DNA from: Ruminococcus sp. CAG:488
Lineage (GTDB): Bacteria; Bacillota; Clostridia; Oscillospirales; Acutalibacteraceae
Length of the DNA stretch: 24,877 nt
NCBI GenBank assembly: GCA_000434055.1
Contig: HF999639.1
Location: 1 to 24,877 of the forward strand
Reading direction: 5' to 3'
The notes under the pieces are model-generated. The model had not been told where the DNA came from. It saw only the letters and a list, made by a program, of their open reading frames with translations, and searched no databases. Position numbers and translations under genes: made by a program. Of the stretch, positions 1 through 7,087 are shown piece after piece. Positions within the stretch are counted from its first letter, which is position 1. Each line of letters opens with the position of its first letter.

Positions 1-189
1 TCGACCGCCCATAGCATTTTCGCTCGGGCAGTACCTTTATTTGTCACGGGGCAGCACCCTTGTTTGTTACTGCATATTTCTAAGTTAGTCAGCAGAAAAC
101 AATTTTATCAGACCTTCTTTAACCACTGTTCACTAACCGCTCAGCACCCCTTGCAAGTGACAGTACCTCTAAAAACTATAATTTACCAC
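1..189. other. Left-edge non-coding stretch with short near-repeats
   Basis: No gene is supported here. The first forward frame is free of stops up to about position 210, but it has no start or ribosome site, resembles no protein I know, and runs through the metK promoter. Two adjacent 23-nt units (26-48 and 49-71) match at most positions, and the heptamer CAGYACC occurs at 29, 52, 142 and 161. This could be the decayed end of a neighbouring element cut by the window edge. Confidence 0.4.
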
Positions 190-218
190 TTGACTATTAC
201 AGTAATATAGTATATAAT
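190..218 (+). promoter_or_regulatory. Sigma-A promoter of the metK riboswitch transcript
   Basis: A -35 TTGACT (190-195) and a perfect -10 TATAAT (213-218) are separated by 17 bp. The predicted start near 225 places the SAM-I aptamer in the 5' leader. Confidence 0.85.
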
Positions 219-257
219 CACATATACAATTTGATAGATTTCGTGAAACGAAACACC

Positions 258-352
258 CCTTATTCAGAGTAGCTGAGGGAACAGGCCCTGTGAAGCTCGG
301 CAACCTGCCATTGGCAAGGTGCTAAATCCTGCGGTGTAACCGAAAGATAAGG
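258..352 (+). promoter_or_regulatory. SAM-I (S-box) riboswitch aptamer
   Basis: The outer stem P1 is CCTTAT (258-263) with ATAAGG (347-352). Inside lie the S-box landmarks: AGAGTAGCTGAGGGA, then ACAGGCCCTGTGA, the AGCTCGGCAACC core, and a GCCATTGGC hairpin. It binds S-adenosylmethionine and turns off the downstream gene by allowing terminator formation. It sits between a strong promoter and metK, the SAM-producing enzyme, which is a classic S-box target. Identification is by motif reading, not by a covariance search. Confidence 0.93.
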
Positions 353-359
353 CTATATA

Positions 360-389
360 CGCTCTCGGTTTTTGCCGGGGGCGTTTTTT
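360..389 (+). terminator. Riboswitch expression-platform terminator
   Basis: Stem CGCTCTCGG (360-368) pairs with CCGGGGGCG (375-383), including G-U pairs, and is followed by six T residues (384-389). It lies 8 nt after the SAM-I aptamer and ahead of metK. Ligand-bound aptamer should favour this hairpin and stop transcription. Confidence 0.85.
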
Positions 390-457
390 ACGAACGGAGC
401 GGCTGCCGACATCTTGTTTTGCTTAATCGGCGGCTCGGAAAATGGAGGTATTTTAAA

Positions 458-1636
458 ATGGCAAAGCATCTTTTTTCATCAGAATCTGTAACAAAGGGTC
501 ATCCCGATAAAATATGTGACAGAATTTCCGACTCAATCCTTGACGCTATCATGGCTCAGGACCCGAACGGACGTGTCGCCTGCGAGACCTGCTGCACAAC
601 CGGTATGGTTCTCATTATGGGCGAGATTTCAACAACGGCAAATATTGATATCCCGTCAATCGCAAGAAAGGCTATCTGCGATATCGGTTATGACAGTGCG
701 GACAAGGGCTTTGACGGCAACACCTGTGCAATCATCACTTCTCTTGATAAGCAGTCACCGGACATCGCAATGGGCGTTGACGCTTCCTTTGAACTTAAAG
801 GCGGCGAGGAGGATAAGTACAATCTCAACGGCGCAGGCGATCAGGGAATGATGTTCGGCTATGCGTGTGACGAAACGCCCGAGCTTATGCCGATGCCGAT
901 TTCTCTCGCCCACAAGCTTGCTCTTAAGCTGACAGAGGAGAGAGAGAACGGAGAACTTGCATATCTCAGAGCCGACGGTAAAACTCAGGTCACGGTTGAA
1001 TATGACGACGATCGGGTTGTTAGGATCGACGCAATAGTTGTTTCCTCCCAGCACAGCGCCGATGTTGAGCTTGAAACAATCCGCAAGGATATTATTGAAA
1101 AGGTAATCAAGCCGACGATTGACCCGTCACTTATTGATGAAAACACAAAGATTTATGTAAACCCGACAGGTCGTTTCGTAACAGGTGGACCGCAGGGCGA
1201 TTCGGGCCTTACGGGACGTAAGATAATTGTTGACACCTACGGTGGATATTCACGTCACGGCGGCGGAGCTTTCAGCGGAAAGGATCCGACAAAGGTCGAC
1301 CGTTCGGCGGCATATATGTGCCGTTACATTGCCAAAAACATTGTTGCGGCAGGCCTTGCCAAAAAGTGTGAGCTTCAGCTCGCTTATGCAATCGGCGTTG
1401 CAAAGCCTGTTTCGGTCATGGTCGATACCTTCGGTACAGGTGTTCATTCCGACGCAGAGCTTGCAAAGGCGGTTCAGAATGTATTTGACCTTCGTCCGGC
1501 GGCGATTATCGACGAGCTTGACCTTCGCAGACCGATCTATACAGCAACTTCGGCTTACGGTCATATGGGAAGAACAGACGTCGATCTCCCGTGGGAGCAC
1601 ACGGATAAGATTGATGCTTTGAAGGCTCAGTTCTGA
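458..1636 (+). CDS. metK: S-adenosylmethionine synthetase (methionine adenosyltransferase)
   Basis: This cytosolic enzyme makes S-adenosylmethionine from ATP and L-methionine, releasing phosphate and diphosphate. The 392-residue product has the family's normal length. It carries the N-terminal GHPDK motif (residues 14-18), the first signature GAGDQG (125-130) and the glycine-rich second signature GGGAFSGKD (268-276). I chose ATG 458 because GGAGG lies at 444-448, ten bases upstream. An in-frame TTG at 419 would only add residues unlike any MetK and lies against the riboswitch terminator. The gene is monocistronic: the SAM-I riboswitch upstream controls it and a stem-loop follows the stop codon. 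Confidence 0.97.
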   Translation: MAKHLFSSESVTKGHPDKICDRISDSILDAIMAQDPNGRVACETCCTTGMVLIMGEISTTANIDIPSIARKAICDIGYDSADKGFDGNTCAIITSLDKQSPDIAMGVDASFELKGGEEDKYNLNGAGDQGMMFGYACDETPELMPMPISLAHKLALKLTEERENGELAYLRADGKTQVTVEYDDDRVVRIDAIVVSSQHSADVELETIRKDIIEKVIKPTIDPSLIDENTKIYVNPTGRFVTGGPQGDSGLTGRKIIVDTYGGYSRHGGGAFSGKDPTKVDRSAAYMCRYIAKNIVAAGLAKKCELQLAYAIGVAKPVSVMVDTFGTGVHSDAELAKAVQNVFDLRPAAIIDELDLRRPIYTATSAYGHMGRTDVDLPWEHTDKIDALKAQF

Positions 1637-1685
1637 ATGATTTAATAAAACAGCGCTTTAAAGCGCTCAAATCATGATATTTTTT
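1637..1685 (+). terminator. Probable metK terminator
   Basis: ATGATTT (1637-1643) pairs with AAATCAT (1669-1675). An inner perfect palindrome AGCGCTTTAAAGCGCT (1652-1667) forms a second stem. A run of six T residues follows at 1680-1685. The outer stem is A/T-rich and the inner loop is tight, so efficiency is uncertain. Confidence 0.6.
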
Positions 1686-1739
1686 AGTCAATTTGTATAT
1701 TTATACCCCTTACTGAATATATTCATGCTGTAAAAAATG

Positions 1740-1758
1740 ACATTACATTCTGTAATGT
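1740..1758. repeat. Short inverted repeat between metK and the liv operon
   Basis: ACATTAC (1740-1746) and GTAATGT (1752-1758) are perfect complements with a 5-nt spacer. It lies about 80 bp upstream of the liv -35 box. It could be an upstream regulator site or a chance A/T-rich palindrome. Confidence 0.35.
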
Positions 1759-1834
1759 GAAAAGTGCACAAAAATGAGACTTTGAATTTAGCTAATTTCA
1801 TTAAAAAATCGACGTAATTTTTAAAAATAATCTG

Positions 1835-1863
1835 TTGACAACTCAATATTAAGAGTGTATCAT
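1835..1863 (+). promoter_or_regulatory. Sigma-A promoter of the liv operon
   Basis: A consensus -35 TTGACA (1835-1840) and -10 TATCAT (1858-1863) are separated by 17 bp. Predicted start is near 1870, giving a leader of about 60 nt before the binding-protein gene. Confidence 0.8.
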
Positions 1864-1868
1864 TATTC

Positions 1869-1884
1869 ACATCATAGATGATGT
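1869..1884. promoter_or_regulatory. Perfect palindrome at the liv transcription start (operator candidate)
   Basis: ACATCAT (1869-1875) and ATGATGT (1878-1884) form a perfect 16-bp palindrome with a 2-bp centre, starting 6 bp after the -10 box. The position suits a repressor operator for an amino-acid-responsive regulator. It could instead only be a small mRNA hairpin, though the 2-nt loop argues against that. The regulator is not identifiable here. Confidence 0.45.
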
Positions 1885-1930
1885 TTACCGAGTTACAAAA
1901 GCAGCTCGGAAATTAAAAGGAGGTCATTTT

Positions 1931-3097
1931 ATGAAAAAGTCAGTAAAAAAGGTTCTTGCGGCAGTTCTTGCTCTTGCCTTGATTGCTCTCGGCTTCTCCG
2001 CTTGCGGCGGTAAAGAAGGCGGCGACAGCAAAAAAGCATCGGGCGACAACTACGCAGCAAACAACACAGAGTATTTCATTGGTACAACAGGCCCTCTTAC
2101 AGGCGATAATGCTTCCTACGGTAACTCCGTAAAGAACGGTGCAACGATCGCTATAGAAGAGATCAATGCGGCAGGCGGTCTTAACGGTGTTAAATTTAAG
2201 TTCGATATGAAGGATGACAAGGCAACTGCTCAGGATGCAACCACCGGTTACAACTCACTTTATGAAGCAGGTATGCAGATCTCGCTCGGTTCCGTTACGA
2301 CTGATTCTTGCGATGCTTTCGGTGCAAGTGCAGTTGAGGACAACCTCTTCTACATCACTCCGTCAGCTTCCGCAGCTAAGGTTATTGAGGGCAGAGATAA
2401 CGGCTTCCGTGTTTGCTTCGGTGATCCGGATCAGGGTACTCTTGCTGCAGACGATCTTGCTAAGAACTACAAGAATATCGGTGTTATCTACAACACCAGC
2501 GACACATATTCAACAGGTGTCTTCGATGCTTTCAAGGCAGAGATGGACGCTAAGGGCGTAACATTCAAGGCAGCTACATTCGACGCTGAGAACAATAAGG
2601 ACTTCTCAACTCAGATCGAACAGCTCAAGGATTGCGACGTTATCTTCCTCCCGATGTACTATCAGGAAGGTTCACTTATCTGCAAGGCTGCAACAGCTAA
2701 GGGCTGCAAAGCCGACCTTGTCGGTACAGACGGATTTGACGGTATTGCAGACCTCATTGATTCAAAGACTGTTACAAATAAGGTTAAGTACATCACTCCT
2801 TTTGATGCAGACAGCAAGGACGCAACGGTAAGCAAGTTCGTTACAGCCTACAAGGCAAAGTACAACGAGACTCCCGACCAGTTTGCAGCAGACGCTTACG
2901 ATGCAGTTTACGCTATCTTCAATGCAATGAAGGCAGCAGGCGTTAATGATGTAACAATCAGCCCGAGCGATCTTTGCGAGAAGGTTAAGGCTGCTATCAC
3001 AGCTGACGGATTCACACTCACGGGCGCAACAGGCACAATGTCCTGGGACGCTTCCGGCGCTTGCAAGAAGGAACTTCAGTTCAAGGATGTTCTTTAA
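1931..3097 (+). CDS. livJ: Branched-chain-amino-acid-type ABC transporter substrate-binding lipoprotein
   Basis: This is an extracytoplasmic solute-binding protein of the type 1 (LivJ/Leu-Ile-Val-binding) fold. It captures the amino acid and delivers it to the LivHM permease. The 388-residue product opens with a lipoprotein signal peptide: a KK-rich start, a hydrophobic core, then lipobox FSAC with the lipidated cysteine at residue 25. A Gly/Ser/Lys linker follows. The mature part shows family features such as YFIGTTGPLTGDNASYG, INAAGGLNG and VGTDGFDG. The ribosome site AAAGGAGG lies just before ATG 1931. It is the first gene of the operon, and stem-loops after its stop codon probably let it be made in excess over the permease. 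Ligand specificity beyond the family is inferred: leucine, isoleucine and valine are usual, but other amino acids or amides are possible. Confidence 0.92.
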   Translation: MKKSVKKVLAAVLALALIALGFSACGGKEGGDSKKASGDNYAANNTEYFIGTTGPLTGDNASYGNSVKNGATIAIEEINAAGGLNGVKFKFDMKDDKATAQDATTGYNSLYEAGMQISLGSVTTDSCDAFGASAVEDNLFYITPSASAAKVIEGRDNGFRVCFGDPDQGTLAADDLAKNYKNIGVIYNTSDTYSTGVFDAFKAEMDAKGVTFKAATFDAENNKDFSTQIEQLKDCDVIFLPMYYQEGSLICKAATAKGCKADLVGTDGFDGIADLIDSKTVTNKVKYITPFDADSKDATVSKFVTAYKAKYNETPDQFAADAYDAVYAIFNAMKAAGVNDVTISPSDLCEKVKAAITADGFTLTGATGTMSWDASGACKKELQFKDVL

Positions 3098-3126
3098 TCC
3101 AAGATACGGAATTTTATAACTCAATC

Positions 3127-3154
3127 TTTACGGGTGTCATTCGGCACCCGTAAA
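3127..3154 (+). terminator. Stem-loop after livJ (attenuator or mRNA stabiliser)
   Basis: A perfect 10-bp stem pairs TTTACGGGTG (3127-3136) with CACCCGTAAA (3145-3154) around an 8-nt loop. No clean T-run follows (GGTGTATTTTAAA). It therefore looks more like a partial terminator or a barrier to 3' exonucleases than a full stop. The permease genes lie on the same strand with no obvious promoter between. Confidence 0.65.
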
Positions 3155-3162
3155 GGTGTATT

Positions 3163-3240
3163 TTAAACCGCCGATCAATCTGTATCTGAAAACCAATTTA
3201 ATATGGTTTGCAGGTATCGGTTTATCAGCGGTTTAATTTT
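3163..3240 (+). terminator. Second, extended stem-loop before livH
   Basis: TTAAACCGC (3163-3171) pairs with GCGGTTTAA (3228-3236). An inner stem AAACCA/TGGTTT lies around 3190-3209, and partial pairing joins the two, making a hairpin of about 74 nt. TTTT follows at 3237-3240, and the livH ribosome site starts 13 nt later. It could be a weak terminator, an RNA-processing site or a regulatory leader for the permease genes. Confidence 0.5.
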
Positions 3241-3268
3241 TAGAATCTAACGAAAAGGAGTAGATCAA

Positions 3269-4135
3269 ATGTTGTCTACAATATTGGACGGACTCAGCTT
3301 AGGGGCTATCTATGCTCTTATTGCTTTGGGCTACACAATGGTTTACGGTATCGCTAAGATGCTGAACTTTGCCCACGGTGATATCATCATGGTCGGCGCT
3401 TATGCTATCCTTGTAACCATCAATGCAAACGGTCATCCGCTTCTCGGCGTTGTTGCCGCAGTTGTTGTTTGTACGGTCGTGGGTATTGTCATTGAAAAGG
3501 TTGCTTATAAGCCTCTGAGAGGTGCTTCTCCCCTTGCTGTTCTTATCACGGCTATCGGTGTCAGCTATCTTCTTCAGAGTATTGCTCAGCTCATTTTCAA
3601 GTCAAAGAGCCAGGCTGTTACAATCAGCGAAACTCATATGGTGAATGTCGGTTCGGCAGAGCTTAATCTTAACACGATTCTTACACTCGTTGTCGGTGCG
3701 GTTATCATGGTTGCTCTTACACTTTTCGTAAAATATACAAAAACAGGACGTGCCATGCAGGCTGTTTCCGAGGATAGGGGAGCAGCTCAGCTCATGGGTG
3801 TTAATGTAAATAAGATTATTATGATAACATTCGCTATAGGTTCGGCTCTTGCGGCTTGTGCAGGCGTTTTCTATCTCATGCAGATTCCTTCTGTCAGCCC
3901 GACACTCGGCTCAATGCCCGGTATTAAGGCCTTTGCTGCAGCGGTTATCGGCGGTATCGGTTCAATCCCGGGTGCAATGCTCGGAGGCGTTATTCTCGGC
4001 GTTGTTGAGAAGCTTGCTTTGAGCGTTCCCGTACTTGCTCCGTATGCAACAGCTATTGAATTCGCTTTGCTGATAGTTATTCTCCTTGTAAGACCTATCG
4101 GAATCCTCGGCAAGAAGAGAAGGGAGAAGGTATAA
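3269..4135 (+). CDS. livH: Branched-chain amino acid ABC transporter permease LivH
   Basis: This integral membrane permease subunit of the high-affinity amino acid importer forms the channel with LivM. The 288-residue length is typical. The N-terminus (DGLSLGAIYALIALGYTMVY) and the following LNFAHGDIIMVGAY are hallmarks of the LivH family. The conserved cytoplasmic-loop region TGRAMQAVSEDRGAAQLMGV, which contacts the ATPases, lies near residues 157-176. About eight hydrophobic segments run through the protein. AAAAGGAG lies upstream of ATG 3269. The stop codon lies 3 nt before livM, so the two are translationally linked. Confidence 0.95.
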   Translation: MLSTILDGLSLGAIYALIALGYTMVYGIAKMLNFAHGDIIMVGAYAILVTINANGHPLLGVVAAVVVCTVVGIVIEKVAYKPLRGASPLAVLITAIGVSYLLQSIAQLIFKSKSQAVTISETHMVNVGSAELNLNTILTLVVGAVIMVALTLFVKYTKTGRAMQAVSEDRGAAQLMGVNVNKIIMITFAIGSALAACAGVFYLMQIPSVSPTLGSMPGIKAFAAAVIGGIGSIPGAMLGGVILGVVEKLALSVPVLAPYATAIEFALLIVILLVRPIGILGKKRREKV

Positions 4136-4138
4136 GCT

Positions 4139-5278
4139 ATGAATTATTTCAAGAATATTAAAAAAGGAATAAGAATTAAGGATACATTCAATTATTTTAT
4201 TATAATTGTAATGCTTGCAGTTCCTCTTCTTATGAGCACTTTCGGAAATCTTCCCCGTTCAAGCGCAGGCTTGCTTGCTCAGATGGCATACAGTATTTTG
4301 CTTGCTGTTTCACTTAACCTTGTAGTCGGTTTCCTCGGCGAATTGTCACTCGGTCATGCCGGCTTCATGTGCGTCGGTGCATACATCGGATGCTATATTG
4401 CAAAAGAGCTTTACAATGTAATGGATTCAAAGCTTCTTGTGCTTATCATTTCAATGCTTATCGGCGGACTTGTTGCCGCAGTATTCGGATTTATTATCGG
4501 ACTTCCCGCTCTTCGACTCAAGGGCGACTATCTTGCAATTGTTACCCTTGCATTCGGTGAAATCGTAAGAACCATATTTAAGAATCTTCCGACTTTCGGT
4601 GCCGCTCTCGGCCTTTCAACCAAGAAGTACGGCAAGGACCTTTATATTGTGGCTCTTGTTACGGTTCTGATTTCGCTTTTCCTTATTCAAAATATTATCA
4701 GAAGTAAGCACGGTCGTGCAATCACGGCTATCCGTGACAACGAGATCGCCGCAAAGGCAATGGGTATCAACATCACATACTATAAGCTGTTTGTTTTCGT
4801 CTTTGCCGCATTTTTTGCAGGCATGGCAGGCGTTATTTACGGCTCATATGTTACTCCGGTTGTTTACTCGTTCTTCTCATTCAACTATTCAATCGAGATT
4901 CTTGTTATGGTTGTTCTCGGCGGTATGGGTAATATCACCGGCTCAATAATTTCGGCTGTATTTATCACATACCTCAATTTCCAGCTCCAGACTCAGCTTT
5001 CGGGCGACCTGGCGGCACTCAAGTATCTTGTTTACGCCATCATCCTTATTGTTGTTGTTATCTTCAACAATGCTCCCGCTCTCAAGAGCGTCAGAGAGAG
5101 ATTCTCAATCGCTAACAAGCTTCGTGAGAAGCGCCTCAAAAATCCGGAAAAGCAGTATTCGGATACAAACAGATGGGATGTTGTTACAACAAAGATTCGT
5201 ATGGATGAGATCCTTACGACAGATGTAAAGCAGAACGACCCGTTCAAACCCGATAAACCTCAGAAAGGGGGCAAATAA
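4139..5278 (+). CDS. livM: Branched-chain amino acid ABC transporter permease LivM
   Basis: This is the second transmembrane subunit of the importer. The 379-residue product has the family blocks LNLVVGFLGELSLGHAGFM and GLPALRLKGDYLAIVTLAFG. It also has the ATPase-coupling loop HGRAITAIRDNEIAAKAMGI and VMVVLGGMGNITGS. The start at ATG 4139 is supported by purine-rich GAAGGGAGAAGG inside the end of livH. The membrane core ends near residue 312. The remaining 65 or so residues are strongly charged and hydrophilic, ending in a Lys/Pro-rich stretch, which is longer than the usual LivM tail. The livG start follows after 2 nt. Confidence 0.95.
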   Translation: MNYFKNIKKGIRIKDTFNYFIIIVMLAVPLLMSTFGNLPRSSAGLLAQMAYSILLAVSLNLVVGFLGELSLGHAGFMCVGAYIGCYIAKELYNVMDSKLLVLIISMLIGGLVAAVFGFIIGLPALRLKGDYLAIVTLAFGEIVRTIFKNLPTFGAALGLSTKKYGKDLYIVALVTVLISLFLIQNIIRSKHGRAITAIRDNEIAAKAMGINITYYKLFVFVFAAFFAGMAGVIYGSYVTPVVYSFFSFNYSIEILVMVVLGGMGNITGSIISAVFITYLNFQLQTQLSGDLAALKYLVYAIILIVVVIFNNAPALKSVRERFSIANKLREKRLKNPEKQYSDTNRWDVVTTKIRMDEILTTDVKQNDPFKPDKPQKGGK

Positions 5279-5280
5279 GC

Positions 5281-6051
5281 ATGGCTGACTATGTACTTGA
5301 AACGAAAAATCTTGGAATTTCATTCGGCGGACTTAAAGCGGTTCAGGATGTTAATCTGAAGATTAAAAAAGGTCAGATCTATGGTCTTATCGGCCCTAAC
5401 GGTGCCGGTAAAACGACGGTTTTCAACCTCCTCACAGGTGTTTACAAGCCGACAACAGGCACATTTTACCTTGACGGTGAGGATTTGACGGGCAAAACTC
5501 AGGAAAAGATCAATCACAAGGGCATTGCAAGAACCTTCCAGAATATCCGTCTTTTCAATAATATGAGCGTTATCAGAAACGTTCTTGTAGGACTCCACAA
5601 TCAGCCCGAGTTTAAGTGCAACCCCTTTATCAGCATGATAAAGCTACCGAAGCACTATGATACAGAGGTCAGAATGAGAGACAAGGCAAAAGAAATTCTC
5701 AAGATATTTGACCTTTATGAGGAAAGAAACAATCTTGCCTGCAACCTTCCTTACGGTAAACAGAGAAAGCTTGAAATTGCCCGTGCGCTTGCTACTAATC
5801 CGAAGCTTTTGCTTCTTGATGAGCCGGCGGCAGGTATGAATCCTCATGAAACTCAGGAGCTTATGGACACGGTAAGATATCTCCGTGACAATTTTGACAT
5901 TACAATTCTTCTCATCGAGCATGACCTTAAATTTGTTTCGGGTCTTTGCGATGAGATTACCGTTCTCAACTTCGGCACGGTTCTCTGCCAGGGCAAGGTA
6001 GACGACGCTCTTAATGACCCCGAGGTTGTCAAGGCTTATATCGGAGGTTGA
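5281..6051 (+). CDS. livG: Branched-chain amino acid ABC transporter ATP-binding protein LivG
   Basis: This is one of two different cytoplasmic ATPase subunits that power the LivHM channel. In the 256-residue product the Walker A motif GPNGAGKTT lies at residues 38-46. LivG-specific ARTFQNIRLF follows, then a signature loop reading LPYGKQRKLEIARAL in place of the canonical LSGGQ, Walker B LLLLDEPAAGMNP, and the switch histidine in IEHDLKFV. The LivG-type YGxQR signature separates it from LivF, which keeps LSGGEQ. AAAGGGGG (5264-5271) inside the end of livM serves as ribosome site. Confidence 0.96.
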   Translation: MADYVLETKNLGISFGGLKAVQDVNLKIKKGQIYGLIGPNGAGKTTVFNLLTGVYKPTTGTFYLDGEDLTGKTQEKINHKGIARTFQNIRLFNNMSVIRNVLVGLHNQPEFKCNPFISMIKLPKHYDTEVRMRDKAKEILKIFDLYEERNNLACNLPYGKQRKLEIARALATNPKLLLLDEPAAGMNPHETQELMDTVRYLRDNFDITILLIEHDLKFVSGLCDEITVLNFGTVLCQGKVDDALNDPEVVKAYIGG

Positions 6052-6055
6052 TGTT

Positions 6056-6766
6056 ATGGCAATGTTGGAAGTTAAAGACCTTTCGGTCTATTACGGTGTT
6101 ATACAGGCTATCAGAGGTATCAGCTTTGAGGTTAATCAGGGCGAAATAGTTACGCTTATCGGAGCCAACGGCGCAGGTAAGACAACAACGATGCAGTCGA
6201 TCATGGGACTTATCCCGATTCGTGAGGGTCACGTGACATATGAGGGCAAGGACATTACAAAAACTCCCTGTCACAAAATCGTTGAAATGGGCATGACTCA
6301 GTGTCCCGAAGGCCGCAGGATTTTCCAGGAGCTCTCGGTTTACGATAATCTGCTCATGGGCGCGTTCGCACTCAAGGATAAGAAAAATATCAAGGATGAT
6401 ATTGAGAAGATATACACTCGCTTTCCCCGTCTTGAGGAACGAAAAAATCAGATTGCCGGAACACTCTCGGGCGGTGAGCAGCAGATGCTTGCAATGGGAC
6501 GTGCTCTTATGAGCCACCCGAAGCTTCTTATGATGGATGAGCCTTCAATGGGTCTTTCTCCGCTGCTTGTCGATCAGGTTTTTGAAATCATTAAGGATAT
6601 AAATAATGACGGAACAACAATCCTTCTTGTTGAGCAGAACGCAGGTAAGAGCCTTGCGATCTCCGACAGAGCTTATGTTCTTGAAACCGGAAAGATAGTT
6701 CTTTCGGGTACAGGCGAGGAGCTTATGAAGAGCGAGGATGTTAAGAAGGCATACCTCGGAGGATAA
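6056..6766 (+). CDS. livF: Branched-chain amino acid ABC transporter ATP-binding protein LivF
   Basis: This second ATPase of the importer is 236 residues, the normal LivF size. Walker A GANGAGKTT (36-44), TQCPEGRRIF, the canonical signature LSGGEQQMLAMGRAL, Walker B LLMMDEPSMGLSP and the switch region LLVEQNAGKSL, with Gln replacing His as usual in LivF, are all present. I place the start at ATG 6056 because GGAGG at 6043-6047, inside the last livG codons, is 8 nt upstream. A reading frame extending back to 6014 overlaps livG and lacks a ribosome site. It is the last gene of the operon and is followed by a long terminator hairpin. Confidence 0.95.
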   Translation: MAMLEVKDLSVYYGVIQAIRGISFEVNQGEIVTLIGANGAGKTTTMQSIMGLIPIREGHVTYEGKDITKTPCHKIVEMGMTQCPEGRRIFQELSVYDNLLMGAFALKDKKNIKDDIEKIYTRFPRLEERKNQIAGTLSGGEQQMLAMGRALMSHPKLLMMDEPSMGLSPLLVDQVFEIIKDINNDGTTILLVEQNAGKSLAISDRAYVLETGKIVLSGTGEELMKSEDVKKAYLGG

Positions 6767-6776
6767 GAATACACGG

Positions 6777-6799
6777 GGTCGGTGCATTTTGCATAGACC
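6777..6799 (+). repeat. Small hairpin just after livF
   Basis: GGTC (6777-6780) pairs with GACC (6796-6799), and an inner TGCA/TGCA pair surrounds TTT. No T-run follows. The 10-mer GGGGTCGGTG at 6775-6784 recurs at 9152-9161 between the aconitase and isocitrate dehydrogenase genes. Confidence 0.35.
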
Positions 6800-6806
6800 A
6801 AAGAAA

Positions 6807-6870
6807 AAAGCTATAATTCACAGGCGGCGGCAATGATGTGCGCTTAGTGTGGATTATGGCTTTGCTTTTT
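6807..6870 (+). terminator. liv operon terminator
   Basis: A 16-bp RNA stem pairs 6807-6822 with 6848-6863, with two G-U pairs and no true mismatches. It encloses a GC-rich 25-nt loop and is followed by five T residues (6866-6870). It ends the livJHMGF transcript. The 136 bases from 6871 to the aconitase -35 repeat hold no gene that I can support. Confidence 0.8.
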
Positions 6871-7016
6871 AGTTTTCTTCTTTCTCTTTAAGAGATTTTA
6901 TTTTTGCATGGGCAAGGAGTTTTAATATAACGTGAAGGAAGCGGATTTGAACAAGGTGCGCTGTATATTTTATGTGATATCGCCTTAAATTTTTGTCGGA
7001 AAATACTGTCAAAACA

Positions 7017-7045
7017 TTGACAAATAAGGCATTATATAATAAAAT
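7017..7045 (+). promoter_or_regulatory. Sigma-A promoter of the aconitase-IDH-rex operon
   Basis: -35 TTGACA (7017-7022), a 17-bp spacer and -10 TAAAAT (7040-7045) predict a start near 7052. The -35 is the right arm of an inverted repeat, TGTCAA (7007-7012) and TTGACA (7017-7022), which could be an additional regulator site. A TATAAT at 7035-7040 overlaps but is only 12 bp from the -35. Confidence 0.65.
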
Positions 7046-7050
7046 AAAGT

Positions 7051-7069
7051 TTGTTAAAAATTTGAACAA
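7051..7069. promoter_or_regulatory. Rex-box-like operator at the aconitase transcription start
   Basis: The sequence TTGTTAAAAATTTGAACAA has TTGTT/AACAA arms. It resembles the clostridial Rex consensus TTGTTAA-N4-TTAACAA but has one extra central base and one arm mismatch. It sits on the predicted start site, a typical repressor position, and rex is the third gene of this transcript. That suggests NADH-responsive autoregulation. The match is imperfect, so this is inference. Confidence 0.4.
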
Positions 7070-7087
7070 GTCGGAGGTTTCAACGCT

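Noticed and set aside
1..210. Stop-free forward frame at the left edge
   Set aside because: No start or ribosome site, no recognisable protein pattern, and it continues through the -35/-10 of the metK promoter.
419..457. TTG start upstream of metK
   Set aside because: The 13 extra residues are unlike MetK and there is no ribosome site. ATG 458 has GGAGG at the right distance.
6029..6517. Minus-strand reading frame opposite livF
   Set aside because: It is antisense to a clear ABC ATPase gene, with no ribosome site or promoter.
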